Below, piece after piece: positions 20,448 through 29,775 of a stretch of DNA of 64,000 nucleotides; position 1 is the stretch's first letter, and each line of letters opens with the position of its first letter. Below the pieces are notes generated by a model that worked only from the letters and a program-made list of their open reading frames with translations, made no database searches and was not told the DNA's origin. The stretch is from NCBI GenBank assembly GCA_024707305.1, contig JANPZZ010000009.1, forward strand, positions 62,001 to 126,000, given 5' to 3'. The DNA is from Chitinophagaceae bacterium. Lineage in GTDB: Bacteria > Bacteroidota > Bacteroidia > Chitinophagales > Chitinophagaceae. The translations under genes were made by a program, and so were the position numbers.

Positions 20448-20630
20448 AGCCCCACCCCGGCCCTCCCCAAAGGGAGGGAGATAAAAAAGCTTCAACGATT
20501 TGTACAACAAACCGATGAAGCTTTTTTTTAGCCTGTTTGCTTTTCGTCTCCTTCCCCTTTGGGGAAGGTAGGGAAGGGGCTTCAACTTTTTTCATTCTCC
20601 TCCCCTTTGGGGAGGGATGGGGTGGGGCTG
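20448..20630. repeat. three copies of a CCCC/TTT/GGGG palindromic repeat, in mixed orientation
   Basis: Copies at 20448-20480 (+), 20549-20582 (inverted) and 20597-20630 (inverted) share the pattern AGCCCCACCCC...CCCTCCCC-AAA-GGGAGGG. The outer copies can pair across the central terminator. I recall similar intergenic palindromes in other Bacteroidota. They lie between the convergent porin and ppc genes. Confidence 0.8.
20483..20529. terminator. bidirectional intrinsic terminator between porin and ppc
   Basis: AAAAAAGCTTCA (20483-20494) pairs with TGAAGCTTTTTT (20516-20527). The arms carry an A-run on one side and a T-run on the other, so the hairpin can end transcription from both convergent genes. 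Confidence 0.85.
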
Positions 20631-20641
20631 CTGGGGCATTT

Positions 20642-23213
20642 TTACGCCGAATTCCTGCCCGCATTAATAATCCCGAACGAACAACGCATCACCAGTTTCT
20701 CATACACTTCCTTCATTGGCGTTTGCAACAACTGCTCATCAAACTCCCGAACTTTCGTCAATGCGTATTGCTGAATTGTTAGCAATGGCAATACAATTCG
20801 TTCGCGCATTTGTATGGATAACTGATCTACGGGATAGTCCGCCATTAATTCGTGATGCCCACTCAGTTTGCTGAGGTATTGTTTAGTTAGTTCATACTCT
20901 TCATAAATATTCTGCCAAATCTCCCCGTACTGTTTATGATTACCGAGATAGGCCGTAAGCGGGAAGAATGATTTCATCATCGCCATTTCGCAGTTATCAA
21001 GCAATGTTTTAAAGAACAACGAGTTTTTATACAACTTTTGTAATGCCGGAAATTTACCCTGCGATTCCAGTTGCTTTAATGCCGACCCTACGCCATAAAA
21101 ACCTGTTACATTTTGTTTCAGCTGACTCCAGGATCCGGCAAAAGGAATTGCACGAAGATCTTTCAACGAAAGTTGTGAACCTCCTCCCCTTTTTGCAGGA
21201 CGGCTGCCGATATTTGTTTCGCTGTAAAAGCGGAGCGGGCTCGCCTGCAACAGATAATCCGCGAGATACGGATGATCACGCAGGTTTTTATAGGCTTCAT
21301 ATCCCGCTGTGCTCAGTTCCTGCAACAACTGATCTTCTTCGCTGCTTAGTGTATAAGAACGTGTATCAAAAAGGTCGTTCGATATCCCCGCATTCAATAG
21401 TTGTTCCATATTGTAACGCGCTGAATCGGTAGTACCGAAATTGGAACTTACTGTTTGTCCCTGTATCGTCAGTTGAATTTCTTTGTTCGAAATATTGTTA
21501 CCCATCGATGCGTAGAAACGGTGCGTTTTACCGCCTCCACGACTGGGGGGACCGCCACGACCATCGAAAAACACCACATCAATATCATACTCACGTGATA
21601 TCGCGGTGAGCTCTTCTTTTGCTTTATAAATACTCCAGTTGGCCATCAGGTAGCCGCCATCTTTTGTACCATCAGAGAAACCAAGCATGATCGTTTGCCT
21701 GTTGTTTCTTCTTTGCAGATGTGTACGGTATTCAGGATGGCTGTAGAGTTTGCGCATGATTGCGCCCGATTCTTTTAAGTCATCAATCGTTTCAAATAGC
21801 GGAACGATATCAATATTCAATTCTTCTTTTTTCCAACCACCCAACAGGAATAACCCCAACACTTCAATTGCATTCAATGCGCTGCAGCACTGACTGATGA
21901 TATAACGATTACATCCATCTACCCCGTTGTAAGTTTGTATTGATCTAACAGCATGAATACTGCGAATAGTATCCTGATGAATCGGATCTTCCAGACTCTC
22001 TGCATCCAACGGTTCGGAAAGTGATACCAACAGGTTGATTTTTTCGTCTTCAGATAATGAAGAATAGTTTGACGGCAACACCCTGCCCGCAAGTGCATCG
22101 AATAATTTTCGATGAACAGAACTATCCTGGCGAATATCAAGCGACGCAAAATGCAAACCGAATACTTCAATCTTATGTATCAGGTTTGTTACCAGGTGGA
22201 GGAACAAACCATTGTGCTGGTAAATAATAATCTTCTTAATTTCTTCCAGCGTTTTTAGAATTTCATCGCTGGTGATCTGAGTACGATAACCGGGAATGAA
22301 GATGTTGTTATATAGTTTTGATTCCAGCTCCGACAACATTGTTTCCACCCCTTCAAACGTAAGCCTGCGCTTTAGTTTGCGCACATCCATGTAATAGCAC
22401 TTGATGATGCTGCCACGTAATGCATCGGCCACCTGCAGGGTAATATCACTGGTTACATAAGGATTTCCATCCCTGTCACCACCCGGCCAGAATCCCATGC
22501 GGATCACAGGGTTATTGTCGGAAACAGCATCAGGAAATTGAGAATGTATGGAAGTTAATATACCACCCGCAGCAGGATAAAAAACATTTTCCAGATACCA
22601 GATCAGGCTTACCGCCTCATCGTAGGGGGTTGGTTTTTGTTTTTGAAAAAGGGTGTTCGTCCCAGCTGCATCAGGTACGTGTTTACCACGCTGGTATTAT
22701 TCTCACGTAATACACGCGCGAGATCATTAATAATACCAAGTACCGAACCGGGATAAAACTGCGTGGGGTGTGCAGTTAATACCAGGCGAATGGAAAAGTC
22801 TTTGAGTTTTTCCTGGAGTGCATCGGCTTTATCTTCCTGTATCACTTCCGATTCAAGATGCTTGAGTGTACCAATGCCATTCAAATCATGTACTTCACGA
22901 AACGCAGCATCTTCCAGTGCATCAAACAATACCACCTGTCTTTCTACATATTGAACAAAACGGAATAACAAATCCGTTTTCTCTTTTTCATTAGTATAAG
23001 AAGTATGTTTTGAAAAAAATCGTCTACAATTTTTATCGGGCTTTGGCCACGTTTATATCCTTCTTCACAATTGTTGGAAAGCAGCGAAAGAAGAATACCT
23101 GTTTTTTCAATACGATGAAAAGGAAGAGAGGTAAAGAGGCTATTGTACAATTGAAAACGAATACCTACCTCATTGCGAAATAAATGCAAGGCTCTGCTGG
23201 ATGCCTGTTTCAT
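20642..23213 (-). CDS. ppc: phosphoenolpyruvate carboxylase, two frameshifts in the given sequence
   Basis: Ppc fixes bicarbonate onto PEP to refill oxaloacetate. Reading leftward, the start is taken as the ATG at 23213 (MKQASSRALHLFRNEVGIRF); an upstream TTG at 23255 is possible. The frame breaks at a seven-A run (+ strand 23013-23019) and at five G (22625-22629), each needing one added base. Corrected, the protein is about 857 residues, within the family range. Active-site marks are the LTAHPTQ segment (catalytic His), FWPGGDRDGNP and FFDGRGGPPSRGGG. The C-terminus reads GRNSA where many family members end in RNTG. The breaks lie in conserved sequence and look like base-calling errors. Confidence 0.92.
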
Positions 23214-23427
23214 GAAATAAAATTTAATCGGTTTAGGTTCAAACTCCGGCGGCAATCGTTATGAAAACTTTGATGGCATTAAACCTTTCAAAAGGATGTA
23301 AACAAAGGGGCTGTTGACCTCAGCAGATAGGATTCGTTTACATCGGAAAGGGAAGTTACAAATTTTTCACCATGTAAAAACCAACAGAATACGTTAACTG
23401 GTTTTTCATAACGTTTACAGAAAAGCA

Positions 23428-23453
23428 GAAAGCCTTCCGGATGGAAGGCTTTC
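23428..23453 (-). terminator. terminator after rplQ
   Basis: GAAAGCCTTCC (23428-23438) pairs perfectly with GGAAGGCTTTC (23443-23453) around GGAT. Read on the minus strand it follows the rplQ stop by 27 bases and is followed by TGCTTTTCTG. It ends the alpha ribosomal operon. Confidence 0.8.
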
Positions 23454-23479
23454 TTTGCTTATCGATAAAACTAAAGTTA

Positions 23480-23977
23480 TTATTCAGCTTTTGCTTCAGT
23501 TGTTTCTTCAGCTTTAGGCGCTTCCGTTGCAGCTGCTTCAGTTTTCTTGGCAGTGCTACGGCTACGACGGGTTTTCTTAGCAGCTTCTTTCTGCTCGCCT
23601 TTACCCTTACCATAAATCTCATTGAAATCAACCAGCTCGATCATTGCTTTTTCAGCATTGTCACCAGGACGTGTACCCAGTTTAATTACGCGGGTATAAC
23701 CACCAGGACGACCGCCTACTTTTTCAGCAACCGTGCTGAACAGTTCAGTAACGGCATCTTTGTCTTGCAGGTAGCTAAATACCACACGACGTTGGTGGGT
23801 AGTGTTTGTTTTTCCTTTAGTGATCAAAGGCTCAACATACACACGCAGGGCTTTTGCCTTTGCAAGCGTAGTAACGATCCTTTTGTGTTGGATCAACTGG
23901 CAGGCCAGGTTGCTCAACAGGGCATCGCGATGTGCCTTGGTGCGGCTGAGGTTTTTGATTTTGTCTCCGTGACGCAT
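23480..23977 (-). CDS. rplQ: 50S ribosomal protein L17
   Basis: 165 residues. The L17 core (about 1-120) begins [20 protein letters not shown] and contains the [20 protein letters not shown] motif. It is followed by a 45-residue Lys/Ala/Glu-rich low-complexity tail, typical of Bacteroidota L17 and likely disordered. It is the last gene of the infA-to-rplQ minus-strand operon, about 100 bases after rpoA. Confidence 0.97.
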   Translation of the reverse strand: MRHGDKIKNLSRTKAHRDALLSNLACQLIQHKRIVTTLAKAKALRVYVEPLITKGKTNTTHQRRVVFSYLQDKDAVTELFSTVAEKVGGRPGGYTRVIKLGTRPGDNAEKAMIELVDFNEIYGKGKGEQKEAAKKTRRSRSTAKKTEAAATEAPKAEETTEAKAE

Positions 23978-24077
23978 TTTTAAAAATTGACTTTGTTATT
24001 AAATATCGGCTGCACCGTGTCAGGAATTACAGCCTACTTATCCGTGATTTAGAATCGATGAAGATTCTGAATCCTCA

Positions 24078-25079
24078 TTATAGTTCGTCTTTATCAACAC
24101 CCATTTTCAGGAGGTCCATACCGAATGAAAGTCCACGCTCGGTAAGTACCTGCTCGATTTCAGCGAGTGATTTCTGACCGAAGTTGCGGAACTTCATCAG
24201 GTCTTCCTGCTCGTACTGAACCAGTTCGCTCAGCGAATTGATTTTAGCAGCTTTCAGGCAGTTGAAGGCACGTACTGAAAGATCGAGATCTTCCAGTGGA
24301 GTCTTCAGCACCTTACGCAGTTGAAGCGTTTGTTCGTCAACCAGGTCTTCTTTCTTCTCTTCTTTGTTATCGAATGTGATGTTCTCATCAGTGATGATCA
24401 TCAGGTGTTGGATCAGGATGCGTGAAGCTTGTTTAACAGCTTCTTCAGGATGGATCGTTCCATCTGTGCTTACTTCCATGATCAGTTTTTCGAAGTCGGT
24501 GCGTTGTTCCACACGTGTGTTCTCGATTGTGTATTTCACGTTTTTAATTGGCGTGAAAATAGAATCGATAGGAATAAAGCCCATAGGAGCGTCCTTGGGT
24601 TTGTTTTCCTCAGCAGGAACATAACCGCGTCCTTTTCCGATTGTCAGCTCGATATCCATTTTTGCAGAAGAATCGAGGGTGCAAATCAGCAGGTCGGGGT
24701 TCATGATCTGGAAAGAATGAGTTCCTTCACCGATCATACCGGCAGTGAATTCAGTTTTATTTTTCAGTGACAGGAGAATCTTCTCGCTGGCCACTTCATG
24801 TTCTACTGTTTTCTTGAAACGAACCTGTTTCAGGTTCAGAAAAATTTCCACCACATCTTCGCTTACACCTTTCATGGTAGCGAATTCATGATCAACACCG
24901 TCGATCTTAACTCCTACGATTGCATAACCTTCGAGTGAGCTCAGCAGTACACGACGCAGAGCGTTGCCGATGGTAACACCATAACCAGGCTCCAGGGGAC
25001 GAAACTCAAACTGTGCTTCGAAATCCGTAGCCTTCTGCAGGATGATCTTATCCGGTTTTTGGAAATTCAGGATTGCCAT
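24078..25079 (-). CDS. rpoA: RNA polymerase alpha subunit
   Basis: 333 residues. The N-terminal dimerisation/assembly domain (about 1-235) includes EPGYGVTIGNALRRVLLSSLEG. A short acidic Lys/Glu-rich linker leads to the C-terminal helix-hairpin-helix domain (SVRAFNCLKAAKINSLSELV, NFGQKSLAEIEQVL), which contacts promoters and activators. Length and domains are normal. It lies between rpsD and rplQ, the standard alpha operon order. Confidence 0.98.
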   Translation of the reverse strand: MAILNFQKPDKIILQKATDFEAQFEFRPLEPGYGVTIGNALRRVLLSSLEGYAIVGVKIDGVDHEFATMKGVSEDVVEIFLNLKQVRFKKTVEHEVASEKILLSLKNKTEFTAGMIGEGTHSFQIMNPDLLICTLDSSAKMDIELTIGKGRGYVPAEENKPKDAPMGFIPIDSIFTPIKNVKYTIENTRVEQRTDFEKLIMEVSTDGTIHPEEAVKQASRILIQHLMIITDENITFDNKEEKKEDLVDEQTLQLRKVLKTPLEDLDLSVRAFNCLKAAKINSLSELVQYEQEDLMKFRNFGQKSLAEIEQVLTERGLSFGMDLLKMGVDKDEL

Positions 25080-25120
25080 ATTTAAATTTTAAGTTTTGAA
25101 TGGTAAATCAAGGGAGATGT

Positions 25121-25141
25121 ATCACGTTTGCCGTTTGCCGG
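25121..25141 (-). repeat. short inverted CGGCAAA heptamer remnant upstream of rpoA
   Basis: ATCACGTTTGCCGTTTGCCGG reads on the minus strand as about three CGGCAAA/CGTGAAA units, the same family as the arrays at 15885, 36379 and 51748. It lies in the 85-base rpsD-rpoA gap inside an essential operon. Confidence 0.7.
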
Positions 25142-25164
25142 TACACGTGCTACATCTAAACCTC

Positions 25165-25770
25165 TTACTTAGAATACAATTCCACAATCAGTTGTTCCTT
25201 GATGTTCTCAGGAACACTTTCCCTTTCGGGCCATGTGATGAAAGTACCTTTGAATTCAGTTTCATTCCAGTCAAGCCAGCTGAATTTGGGGTTTTTGGCG
25301 CGAACCACGCTAGTGATTGACGTTCTTCCTTTGCTGTTTTCTTTGATCGTCACAACATCACCTGGTTTCAACTGGAAAGAAGGTACGTTTACCACTTCTC
25401 CGTTTACTTCGATGTGTTTGTGGCTAACCAATTGGCGAGCTGCAGGGCGTGAAGGAGCAATGCCCATGCGGAATACTGTGTTGTCAAGACGTGCTTCCAA
25501 AAGCTTGATCAGGTTTTCACCTGTTACACCTTTACGACGGGCAGCTTCCTCAAATGTTTTGCGGAATTGCTTTTCAAGAATGCCGTAAGTGTATTTTGCT
25601 TTTTGTTTTTCACGCAATTGCAGGGCGTATTCACCGAGGGTTTTACGCTTGCGTTTTTCACCATGCTGACCGGGAGGGTTGCTGTTTTTACCCAACCATT
25701 TACCATTACCTAAAATAGGCTCTCCAAAAATGCGGGAGATTTTGGTCTTTGGACCATTGTAACGTGCCAT
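25165..25770 (-). CDS. rpsD: 30S ribosomal protein S4
   Basis: 201 residues beginning [20 protein letters not shown], the Bacteroidota form without the zinc cysteines found in some S4 proteins. The S4 RNA-binding domain lies near the centre ([31 protein letters not shown]). It is a primary 16S rRNA binder and in other bacteria also represses its own operon by translational feedback; whether it does so here cannot be seen. It is separated from rpsK by 161 bases. Confidence 0.98.
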   Translation of the reverse strand: MARYNGPKTKISRIFGEPILGNGKWLGKNSNPPGQHGEKRKRKTLGEYALQLREKQKAKYTYGILEKQFRKTFEEAARRKGVTGENLIKLLEARLDNTVFRMGIAPSRPAARQLVSHKHIEVNGEVVNVPSFQLKPGDVVTIKENSKGRTSITSVVRAKNPKFSWLDWNETEFKGTFITWPERESVPENIKEQLIVELYSK

Positions 25771-25931
25771 AATTAAACTTTCATTTAGACTTTTTTAGAA
25801 ACCGGCGCGACGATCGGTAAAAAGTCTTGAAAAAAAATAAATCGTGCGCCCTTTGTTGAAATGAAACGAATAATGCTATGTAAAAAGCGATGGGATGAAG
25901 TGCGATAAAACCGCGGCTTAATCCATCACTG

Positions 25932-26339
25932 TTATACGCGTCTTTTCTTGGGAGGACGGCAGCCATTGTGTGGCAGAGGCGTCACATCCTTAATCATTAC
26001 GATTTCGATACCAGACTGGCTGAGAGAGCGGATTGCACCTTCACGGCCTGAACCTGGACCTTTAACGTAAACATCAACTCTTTTCAAACCAGCATCCAGT
26101 GCAACTTTCGCTGCATCAGCTGCGGCCATCTGAGCTGCATACGGTGTGTTCTTTTTAGAACCACGGAAGCCCATTTTACCGGCGCTGCTCCAGGAAATAA
26201 CCTGACCCGTCTTGTTTGTAAGGCTGATGATAATGTTGTTGAATGTTGCAGAGATATGGGCGTCGCCATATGCATCTACTTTCACGATTCTCTTCTTGGC
26301 TGCGGCTTTAGCGCTGCCTTGTTGTTGTGATTTTGCCAT
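25932..26339 (-). CDS. rpsK: 30S ribosomal protein S11
   Basis: 135 residues: an N-terminal basic lead ([20 protein letters not shown]), then the S11 core with [32 protein letters not shown] and the C-terminal [13 protein letters not shown]-like end (here [13 protein letters not shown]). It is placed between rpsM and rpsD in the alpha operon. The 149-base gap before it carries two hairpins. Confidence 0.98.
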   Translation of the reverse strand: MAKSQQQGSAKAAAKKRIVKVDAYGDAHISATFNNIIISLTNKTGQVISWSSAGKMGFRGSKKNTPYAAQMAAADAAKVALDAGLKRVDVYVKGPGSGREGAIRSLSQSGIEIVMIKDVTPLPHNGCRPPKKRRV

Positions 26340-26370
26340 GTTCCTTAGAGGTAATCTTCTGTTTAAAAAT

Positions 26371-26388
26371 ATACCGCGTTTGCGGTAT
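26371..26388 (-). other. terminator-like hairpin upstream of rpsK
   Basis: ATACCGC (26371-26377) and GCGGTAT (26382-26388) form a 7-bp stem. Read on the minus strand it is followed by ATTTTTAAAC, a short T-run, 31 bases before the rpsK ATG. It could be a weak terminator or attenuator inside the operon. Confidence 0.45.
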
Positions 26389-26441
26389 GAATCAACCCTC
26401 CCCCGGCACCACGGGATCCGCGATTGATTCAGTTATAGTGC

Positions 26442-26486
26442 AATAGACAATGCAGTTGTTAATGGATAACAACTGCATTGTCTATT
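26442..26486 (-). other. 20-bp perfect hairpin between rpsM and rpsK
   Basis: AATAGACAATGCAGTTGTTA (26442-26461) is the exact reverse complement of 26467-26486, with a 5-base loop. On the minus strand it starts 2 bases after the rpsM stop. No U-run follows, so it is not a normal intrinsic terminator. It may be an RNase III-type processing site or an mRNA stabiliser. Confidence 0.75.
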
Positions 26487-26488
26487 AT

Positions 26489-26869
26489 TTATTTCTTAGC
26501 TGCCTTCTTCTTACCAGCAACTGTCTTACGTTTACCTTTACGTGTACGGCTGTTGGTTTTAGTACGCTGACCACGAACGGGCAATCCTTTACGATGGCGC
26601 AAACCGCGGTAGCAGGCAATGTCCAGCAGACGCTTAATGCTCATTTGCACTTCAGAACGCAACTGACCTTCAACCTTGAACTCTTCCGTAATGGTGTTAC
26701 GAATGGCGTTCAGGTCGTCATCATTCCACTCATGCACTTTCTTGTTACGATCAATATTGTTCTTGTCAAGAATGTACTGGGCAGTAGAAGGACCGATACC
26801 ATAGATATAGGTCAGGCCTATTTCACCTCTTTTGTTTTTGGGTAAATCAACACCGGCAATACGAGCCAT
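26489..26869 (-). CDS. rpsM: 30S ribosomal protein S13
   Basis: 126 residues beginning [20 protein letters not shown], with the helix-two-turn-helix region ([12 protein letters not shown]) and the basic C-terminal end [19 protein letters not shown]. Standard length and position, following rpmJ and preceding rpsK. A 20-bp hairpin follows its stop directly. Confidence 0.98.
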   Translation of the reverse strand: MARIAGVDLPKNKRGEIGLTYIYGIGPSTAQYILDKNNIDRNKKVHEWNDDDLNAIRNTITEEFKVEGQLRSEVQMSIKRLLDIACYRGLRHRKGLPVRGQRTKTNSRTRKGKRKTVAGKKKAAKK

Positions 26870-26934
26870 ATTAAATCTGAGTTTTAAATGTAAAATTTTA
26901 ATGCAGGCAATCCATCCCGGACCACCTTACGTTC

Positions 26935-27051
26935 TTATCCCTGGCGCTGCTTAAAGCGGGGATTCTTTTTGTTGATAATGTACAGCTTACCCTTACGACG
27001 CACGATCTTGCAATCTGCACTTCTCTTTTTAATGGATGCTCTTACTTTCAT
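26935..27051 (-). CDS. rpmJ: 50S ribosomal protein L36
   Basis: A 38-residue ORF beginning [20 protein letters not shown] and ending NPRFKQRQG, the L36 signature. Only one cysteine is visible where zinc-binding L36 has three Cys and a His, so this is the zinc-free type. It lies between infA and rpsM, as in most bacteria. Confidence 0.96.
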   Translation of the reverse strand: MKVRASIKKRSADCKIVRRKGKLYIINKKNPRFKQRQG

Positions 27052-27092
27052 ATTTTACCATTTTCTGCGAAAGTCTCCTCCCGCAAGGTTGT

Positions 27093-27311
27093 TTATTTGT
27101 ATCTGAAATTAATTCTTCCTCTGGTCAGGTCGTACGGCGACAACTCCACACCCACTTTATCTCCTGGCAGGATTCGGATATAGTGCATCCGCATTTTTCC
27201 CGAAATCGTCGCCAGTATCTCATGTCCATTTTCCAGTTTTACCCGGAACATCGCGTTTGACAGGGCTTCGAGAATGATACCATCCTGTTTTATAAGAGGT
27301 TGTTTCGACAT
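27093..27311 (-). CDS. infA: translation initiation factor IF-1
   Basis: 72 residues from ATG 27311 ([20 protein letters not shown]), a single S1-like OB fold with [16 protein letters not shown] and the terminal RINFRYK. In-frame sequence upstream to 27458 is not IF-1-like, so the later start is chosen. It is the first gene of the minus-strand block: secY and map, usually just upstream in Bacteroidota, are absent here. An unrelated small gene lies 266 bases upstream. Confidence 0.97.
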   Translation of the reverse strand: MSKQPLIKQDGIILEALSNAMFRVKLENGHEILATISGKMRMHYIRILPGDKVGVELSPYDLTRGRINFRYK

Positions 27312-27490
27312 ACAAAATTTAGGGGGTGCAAAGATAAGAGGAAGCAGTGGAAAAAAGAAAAAACTGTTAGAAAAATAAACAGTCCGATTGACGGCGCCTT
27401 CCCGAGGGTAAATTAATAAGCTGTTAATCAGGCAAATATAGGGCAAAAAAAGCCCCATTTCGGATTTATATTCTCCATTACATAAAATAA

Positions 27491-27546
27491 GGTGGCAAAG
27501 CAGCTAAAAATCACCGTTTCCGGCTCGTTTTAACCGCTTTGCCACC
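27491..27546 (-). other. 11-bp inverted repeat upstream of infA
   Basis: GGTGGCAAAGC (27491-27501) and GCTTTGCCACC (27536-27546) pair perfectly around 34 bases. On the minus strand this lies 31 bases after the stop of the small gene at 27577 and is followed by TTATTTTAT. It may terminate that gene or act in the infA leader. Confidence 0.5.
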
Positions 27547-27576
27547 GCGAAATATCTCAATCAAACTCAGTGATTC

Positions 27577-27983
27577 TCAGGCATGTACATGCTTATCCAG
27601 GTGCACTTTAGTCATATCCAGATAAAGATTCTGCAACTCATGTACGGAAAGTGGGAAACTGAAATGTCGCCGATCCTCACGCCACCACATTTCAAGATTG
27701 GAAAAATCGCCGGCTCGCGGCGTTACCAGCCGAAAGCTGTCTTTTTTTTGTACTTCACCCCTGAACCTAAAGCCTCCCGTGAAAAACCGAGTTTCATGAG
27801 CTGCGATTCATCAAGTGGTATGGGTTGCATGTTTTCGGCACTGTACCAGAACTCCTGGATTCCATTGTCAACCAAAGCCTGGTGCTGCTCGTGGCTAACC
27901 CGTACCACCGTGCCCTCTCTCTCTACATCTTCATCATAAACGAGGACAATATCCCCGGATCTAAGACTGGATAATTTGATCAT
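27577..27983 (-). CDS. conserved small protein of unknown function, one frameshift in the given sequence
   Basis: From ATG 27983 (MIKLSSLRSGDIVLVYDEDV) the first frame runs 86 residues and ends just after KKKTAFGW. Shifting by one base near 27728-27733 (one base missing) continues as RLVTPRAGDFSNLEMWWRED and ends at 27577, giving about 135 residues. The N-terminal 50 residues look like a small beta-barrel of the KOW/Tudor type (RSGDIVLVY, EGTVVRVSHEQHQALVDNG). I recall similar uncharacterised proteins in other Chitinophagaceae but cannot name a function. It is divergent from the M14 genes. Confidence 0.65.
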
Positions 27984-28119
27984 GGCAAGAATGTTTAGTT
28001 CATACAATTTAAGAAAAAACCGACTTCAAACATCAGGACCGCCAGATATGTGCAAAACCCGTCATCATCAGCGCAAAACATAAGACGCAAAACGTATATT
28101 CGGCATTCAAACCCAAGAC

Positions 28120-29757
28120 ATGAGAAAAATCTGCTTATTCGTTCTTTCTGCCTTGCTGATCGGGGTGGCTGGCAAAAGCCAAGGCAATTACTCCGATTTT
28201 GCCCGGCAAAGCTCCCGTCTTCAGGAGTTGGCCCGCTCCCATCCGAAATACGCACAATTGAAATCCCTTGCAAAAACCAGTGGCAACCGTGATATCTGGC
28301 TGCTTACGCTCGGCGCTGCAAATGCCGACAGCCGTCCCGCCATTGCCATCGCCGGTGGCGTGGAAGGTAACAACCCACTCAGTACCGAACTCGTAATTGG
28401 CTTCGCTGAAGAACTGCTAAGAGACATCGGTTCGGACAGCGTGCGCCAGTTGCTGGAAAAAACAACATTTTATCTCTTCCCCAATATGAGTCCGGATGCA
28501 ATGGAACAATATTTTGCCAAATTGCAATATGAACGTACGGGCAATGCACGCTCCACCGATGATGACCGCGACGGCAAATCCGACGAAGATGGAATGGAAG
28601 ACCTCGACGGTGATGGAAAAATTACATTCATGCGCATTGCATCACCCGTAGGCGAATTCCTGCTGCATCCCGACGATAATCGTGTGTTGGTAAAAGCCGA
28701 TCCCGCCAAACCGCAGGTTGGGAAATACCTGCTAATGCAGGAGGGCATCGATAATGATAAAGATGGAAAATGGAATGAAGATGGTGAAGGCGGTGTTGCC
28801 TTTAATAAGAACATGAGTTTTAAACACCCGAGTTTTACTCCCGGTGCCGGTGAATTTCCCATTTCGGAAATTGAAAACCGTGCGATGCTCGACTTTTTGT
28901 TTGAGCGTTTTAATGTATATGCAGTGGTCAATTTCAGTTCGCACAACAACCTGAGCCAGCCCAACACTTTTAACCAGGCACAGGCCAATGCACCCGTAAT
29001 CAGTGGATGGCAGGATGCTGATGTAAAAGTAAATGGTACCGTTTCAGAAGTATATAATAAGATCATCAAACAAAAAGATGCGCCTAAATCGCCCAACCCT
29101 GGCGGCGATTTTCAATCATGGGCCTATTTTCATTATAACCGTTTTGCATTTAGCACACCGGGTTGGTGGGTGCCAAAAACAAAACCCGACAGCACAAAAC
29201 AGGAGAAAGCCTTTACGCAGGAAGATCCTGTTGCTAACTATCTCCGCTGGGCGGGACAGAATGGCGTTGAAAACTATTTCACCCCGTGGAAGAAAATCAA
29301 TCACCCCGACTTCCCCAATCAGGAAGTAGAAGTAGGCGGTGTTCATCCTTTTGTTATGCATACCCCTCCCTATCAATTGACAAAAGATATTGTGCGCAAG
29401 CATAAACAGTTTGTTGTTGAGCTGGCAGGTATGCAACCTGAACTTGATCTGCTGAATTTGAAAACAGAAAAACTGGGACAGGGAATCACACGTGTAACGG
29501 TTGACGTTGCAAATCTTGGTTTGCTTCCGTCACATACCAAACTGGGTGAACGATCTTACTGGATCAAAAGAATTCTTGTAACGGCAGGCCTGGCAAAAGG
29601 ACAGGAAATCATCAGCGGTCGTGCACGCCACACACTGGGCGCACTTCCCGGCCAATCATCTGAAACCATTAGCTGGCTGATCAAAGGCAGCGGTATACTG
29701 ACCCTTGAAGCAGGAAGTCCTACCACCGGTACAAAGTCAATCAAAGTTTCTCTTTAA
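28120..29757 (+). CDS. M14 carboxypeptidase-like protein with missing zinc ligands (probable pseudo-enzyme)
   Basis: 545 residues, exported (signal peptide ending near GVAGKSQG). The fold follows zinc carboxypeptidases of family M14, and it is paralogous to the next gene. Where the neighbour has the zinc motif NIHSNE, this protein reads GVEGNN. The His and Glu ligands are both replaced. The third ligand region keeps SSHNN, and the neighbour's YSNELW, with the likely catalytic Glu, is STPGWW here. Two acidic calcium-type loops (DDDRDGKSDEDG, then DLDGDGKI; and DNDKDGKWNEDG) are shared with the neighbour. It most likely binds a peptide or glycopeptide without cutting it, or assists the neighbour, 18 bases downstream. 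Inactivity is inferred from motif loss. Confidence 0.82.
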   Translation: MRKICLFVLSALLIGVAGKSQGNYSDFARQSSRLQELARSHPKYAQLKSLAKTSGNRDIWLLTLGAANADSRPAIAIAGGVEGNNPLSTELVIGFAEELLRDIGSDSVRQLLEKTTFYLFPNMSPDAMEQYFAKLQYERTGNARSTDDDRDGKSDEDGMEDLDGDGKITFMRIASPVGEFLLHPDDNRVLVKADPAKPQVGKYLLMQEGIDNDKDGKWNEDGEGGVAFNKNMSFKHPSFTPGAGEFPISEIENRAMLDFLFERFNVYAVVNFSSHNNLSQPNTFNQAQANAPVISGWQDADVKVNGTVSEVYNKIIKQKDAPKSPNPGGDFQSWAYFHYNRFAFSTPGWWVPKTKPDSTKQEKAFTQEDPVANYLRWAGQNGVENYFTPWKKINHPDFPNQEVEVGGVHPFVMHTPPYQLTKDIVRKHKQFVVELAGMQPELDLLNLKTEKLGQGITRVTVDVANLGLLPSHTKLGERSYWIKRILVTAGLAKGQEIISGRARHTLGALPGQSSETISWLIKGSGILTLEAGSPTTGTKSIKVSL

Positions 29758-29775
29758 AGAAATAAAGTCTAAAGA

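Noticed and set aside
20448-20630. Insertion sequence ends flanking the terminator between porin and ppc
   Set aside because: No transposase or target duplication is present; the copies are short palindromic repeats in mixed orientation.
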